A DNA stretch of 64,000 nt from Gautieria morchelliformis (lineage: Eukaryota > Basidiomycota > Agaricomycetes > Gomphales > Gomphaceae). This document shows, one piece after another, positions 62,596-64,000 of the stretch (within the stretch, counting starts at the first letter, position 1; each line of letters starts with the position of its first letter). The DNA is taken from NCBI GenBank assembly GCA_015179125.1, contig WHVA01000483.1, positions 21,254-85,253 of the forward strand. The letters are read 5' to 3'. The notes beneath the pieces were generated by a model. It worked only from the letters and a program-made list of their open reading frames with translations. It had not been told where the DNA came from and made no database searches. The translations under genes and the position numbers were made by a program.

Positions 62596-64000
62596 GTCAG
62601 AGGGAGCTGAGAGACGAGAGAGAGAGAGAGAGAAGGATGGAAAGAAGATGATGGTGGAGAACAAAACGCGTCGTGACAACAGGGCCAACAGAAACCGAGA
62701 CGCGACGCGCTGACCATGCAAGGGCAGGGACGTGGAGAAACGAGACGAGGAAGAGTGGGCACGGCGGTGCAGAGCACGGCAACAGGATTTCCTGAGAGTA
62801 GTGATGAAATATATATTCGGCGCAATTTTTGTGGAATATACCTTTCAACGTTCATGCTTTCGTCTACGGAGCAACAACGCATGTCTATGGTACGGATGAG
62901 CACGCAATAATATAAAGTAGCGGATAAAGACTTACGGAAAAAAAGCAGTGACGCGCATCCATTCCATGTTGGACAAGCAGCCGTGTCTCTGCATCGTAGT
63001 CGACAGAAGCGGCAATTTCGCCAGGACGGTGTTCGTGGACCCGGAGATCATTGATCATGATTACTGATTAGGTAAAATAATTCATTTGTCATTGGTACTG
63101 TCTGACTTTGCATTTTGTCCTGTACTTACCTAATTGAATTTTTAGTCCTCTGTCTCCTCTAGCCCTCTTAGCCAACAGGGCCCACGCTTTGGGCCAAAGG
63201 GTGTAGTCTGCCCAGTGCCGCTCGCGGCGCTTCGCGCCCAGATTTCGGGGTCGCGCCAATCTACCGGTGCACCAAAAATCAGGTACGCGAGCACTTAAAA
63301 TTGGTACCCGGTCTTCCTGCAGTGTCGATCTAAAGACCCCGTACCTGGTAAACTGTCACGTTTCTTACCCGATTAGATCCAATCACGGCGGACACTCATC
63401 CTGATGGTTCTTTCAAAGAACTGTACAGGTTAGTGGAGCTAGAGGCGTCAACTTTGTCCGATCCGGAATGTCGCACGCGGAACATGCAGCTTTTCGTCGA
63501 TAATTCGCGACATGACAGGAAAGTGATTGGTTGTAAAATTTGCCAATAAGTGGCTACTTTGTGCAGACGGCAAGCTCATCCATCTTTCAACTTGGGCTTC
63601 TAGCAAACAGTAACGCCCCAAGGTGAGATATATGCATGAACTTCCATGAAGTGACCACACTCGATCCGCCGCCAAATATGTTTGCGATCTACTAGTATGC
63701 GCTGTCTCCAGCTCATTCAGGCGCAGTTACAGCGCGAAGTGACAAGTTTCAAGAGCAAACTTCCCAAGGCCTTAAAAACTCCCAAACCTCTAACCAGCGA
63801 TTGGTTGATAGCAACTGATCTGGCATGTGATGTCTACGCTCGACTAACAGTGCATTTCTACGATGAATCACCGTCGCTTCTGTGAAATGATCTACGTCAC
63901 ATCTCCGGGAAGGAGAGCGTGAAAATCCCCTGCCTTGCCTAAGCTAGGAAACGAATTCACCAGCATCACTAGCATAGGTTAAAGTAGTTCTGCATAGAAT
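62596..64000. other. Region with no recognised gene
   Basis: Frames at 62562-62903 (-), 63448-63675 (-) and 63682-63885 (+) are short and unrecognised. Any gene continuing past 64000 would not be visible. Confidence 0.3.

Noticed and set aside
62609-62634. CT/GA dinucleotide run as a regulatory element
   Set aside because: Ordinary microsatellite upstream of a dead cyclin fragment.

Overview
This window looks like a repeat-rich chromosomal region of a filamentous basidiomycete, most likely an Agaricomycete. The evidence is genes with many 50-60 nt GT-AG introns, dye-decolorizing peroxidases (DyP), chromodomain Ty3/Gypsy and Ty1/Copia elements that read best as agaricomycete families, and frequent solo LTRs with 5-bp target-site duplications (TSDs). 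No RNA gene or CRISPR array was recognised. Family names come from recognising protein motifs by eye; no database search was run.

Layout. 0.09-5.65 kb is a palindromic mosaic: two inverted copies of a unit carrying pieces of a host coatomer-alpha (COPA) gene, with its introns, enclose an LTR-disrupted unknown gene and a decayed Tc1/mariner transposase. 6.4-13.5 kb is Gypsy-1 (gag, protease, RT, RNase H, integrase, chromodomain, 3' LTR); its gag holds a solo LTR, and between chromodomain and LTR it carries an intact antisense gene for a coiled-coil plus Zn2Cys6 protein. 13.9-23.8 kb is Gypsy-2, whose protease-RT-RNase H block is inverted relative to gag and integrase, with two further solo LTRs. 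24-28.6 kb holds no gene I recognise.

28.6-38.1 kb is the host-gene island. It has two tandem, apparently intact nine-exon DyP genes, an intact ten-exon 2-oxoglutarate/Fe(II) oxygenase running toward them, a truncated copy of that oxygenase's 3' end between the two DyPs (so DyP and oxygenase tail were duplicated as one block), a possible membrane-protein gene with a frameshift, and a two-exon single C2H2 zinc-finger gene.

38.2-43.1 kb is mostly non-coding, with a 956-bp Tc1/mariner-like non-autonomous element and a 33-bp-period palindrome array. 43.4-52.4 kb is a pile-up of Gypsy-3, Gypsy-4 and a degraded second Gypsy-1-family copy. 52.9-55.8 kb is non-coding with two promoter-like arrays (13 TGACTCA sites followed by a TATA box on +; 15 TCANGTGA sites preceding a TATA box on -). 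55.8-60 kb is a minus-strand Copia element broken by two LTR insertions. A 398-bp foldback element (60.96-61.36 kb) and a frameshifted cyclin fragment (62.1-62.6 kb) follow.

Five LTR families recur: LTR-A (begins TGTTAAGC), LTR-C (TGTCAGGGG), LTR-D (TGTCATGAC), LTR-E (TGTTGGGTGC) and LTR-F (TGTTACGATA). In three cases removing the LTR plus one TSD copy restores the host reading frame, which makes these insertions unusually well supported.
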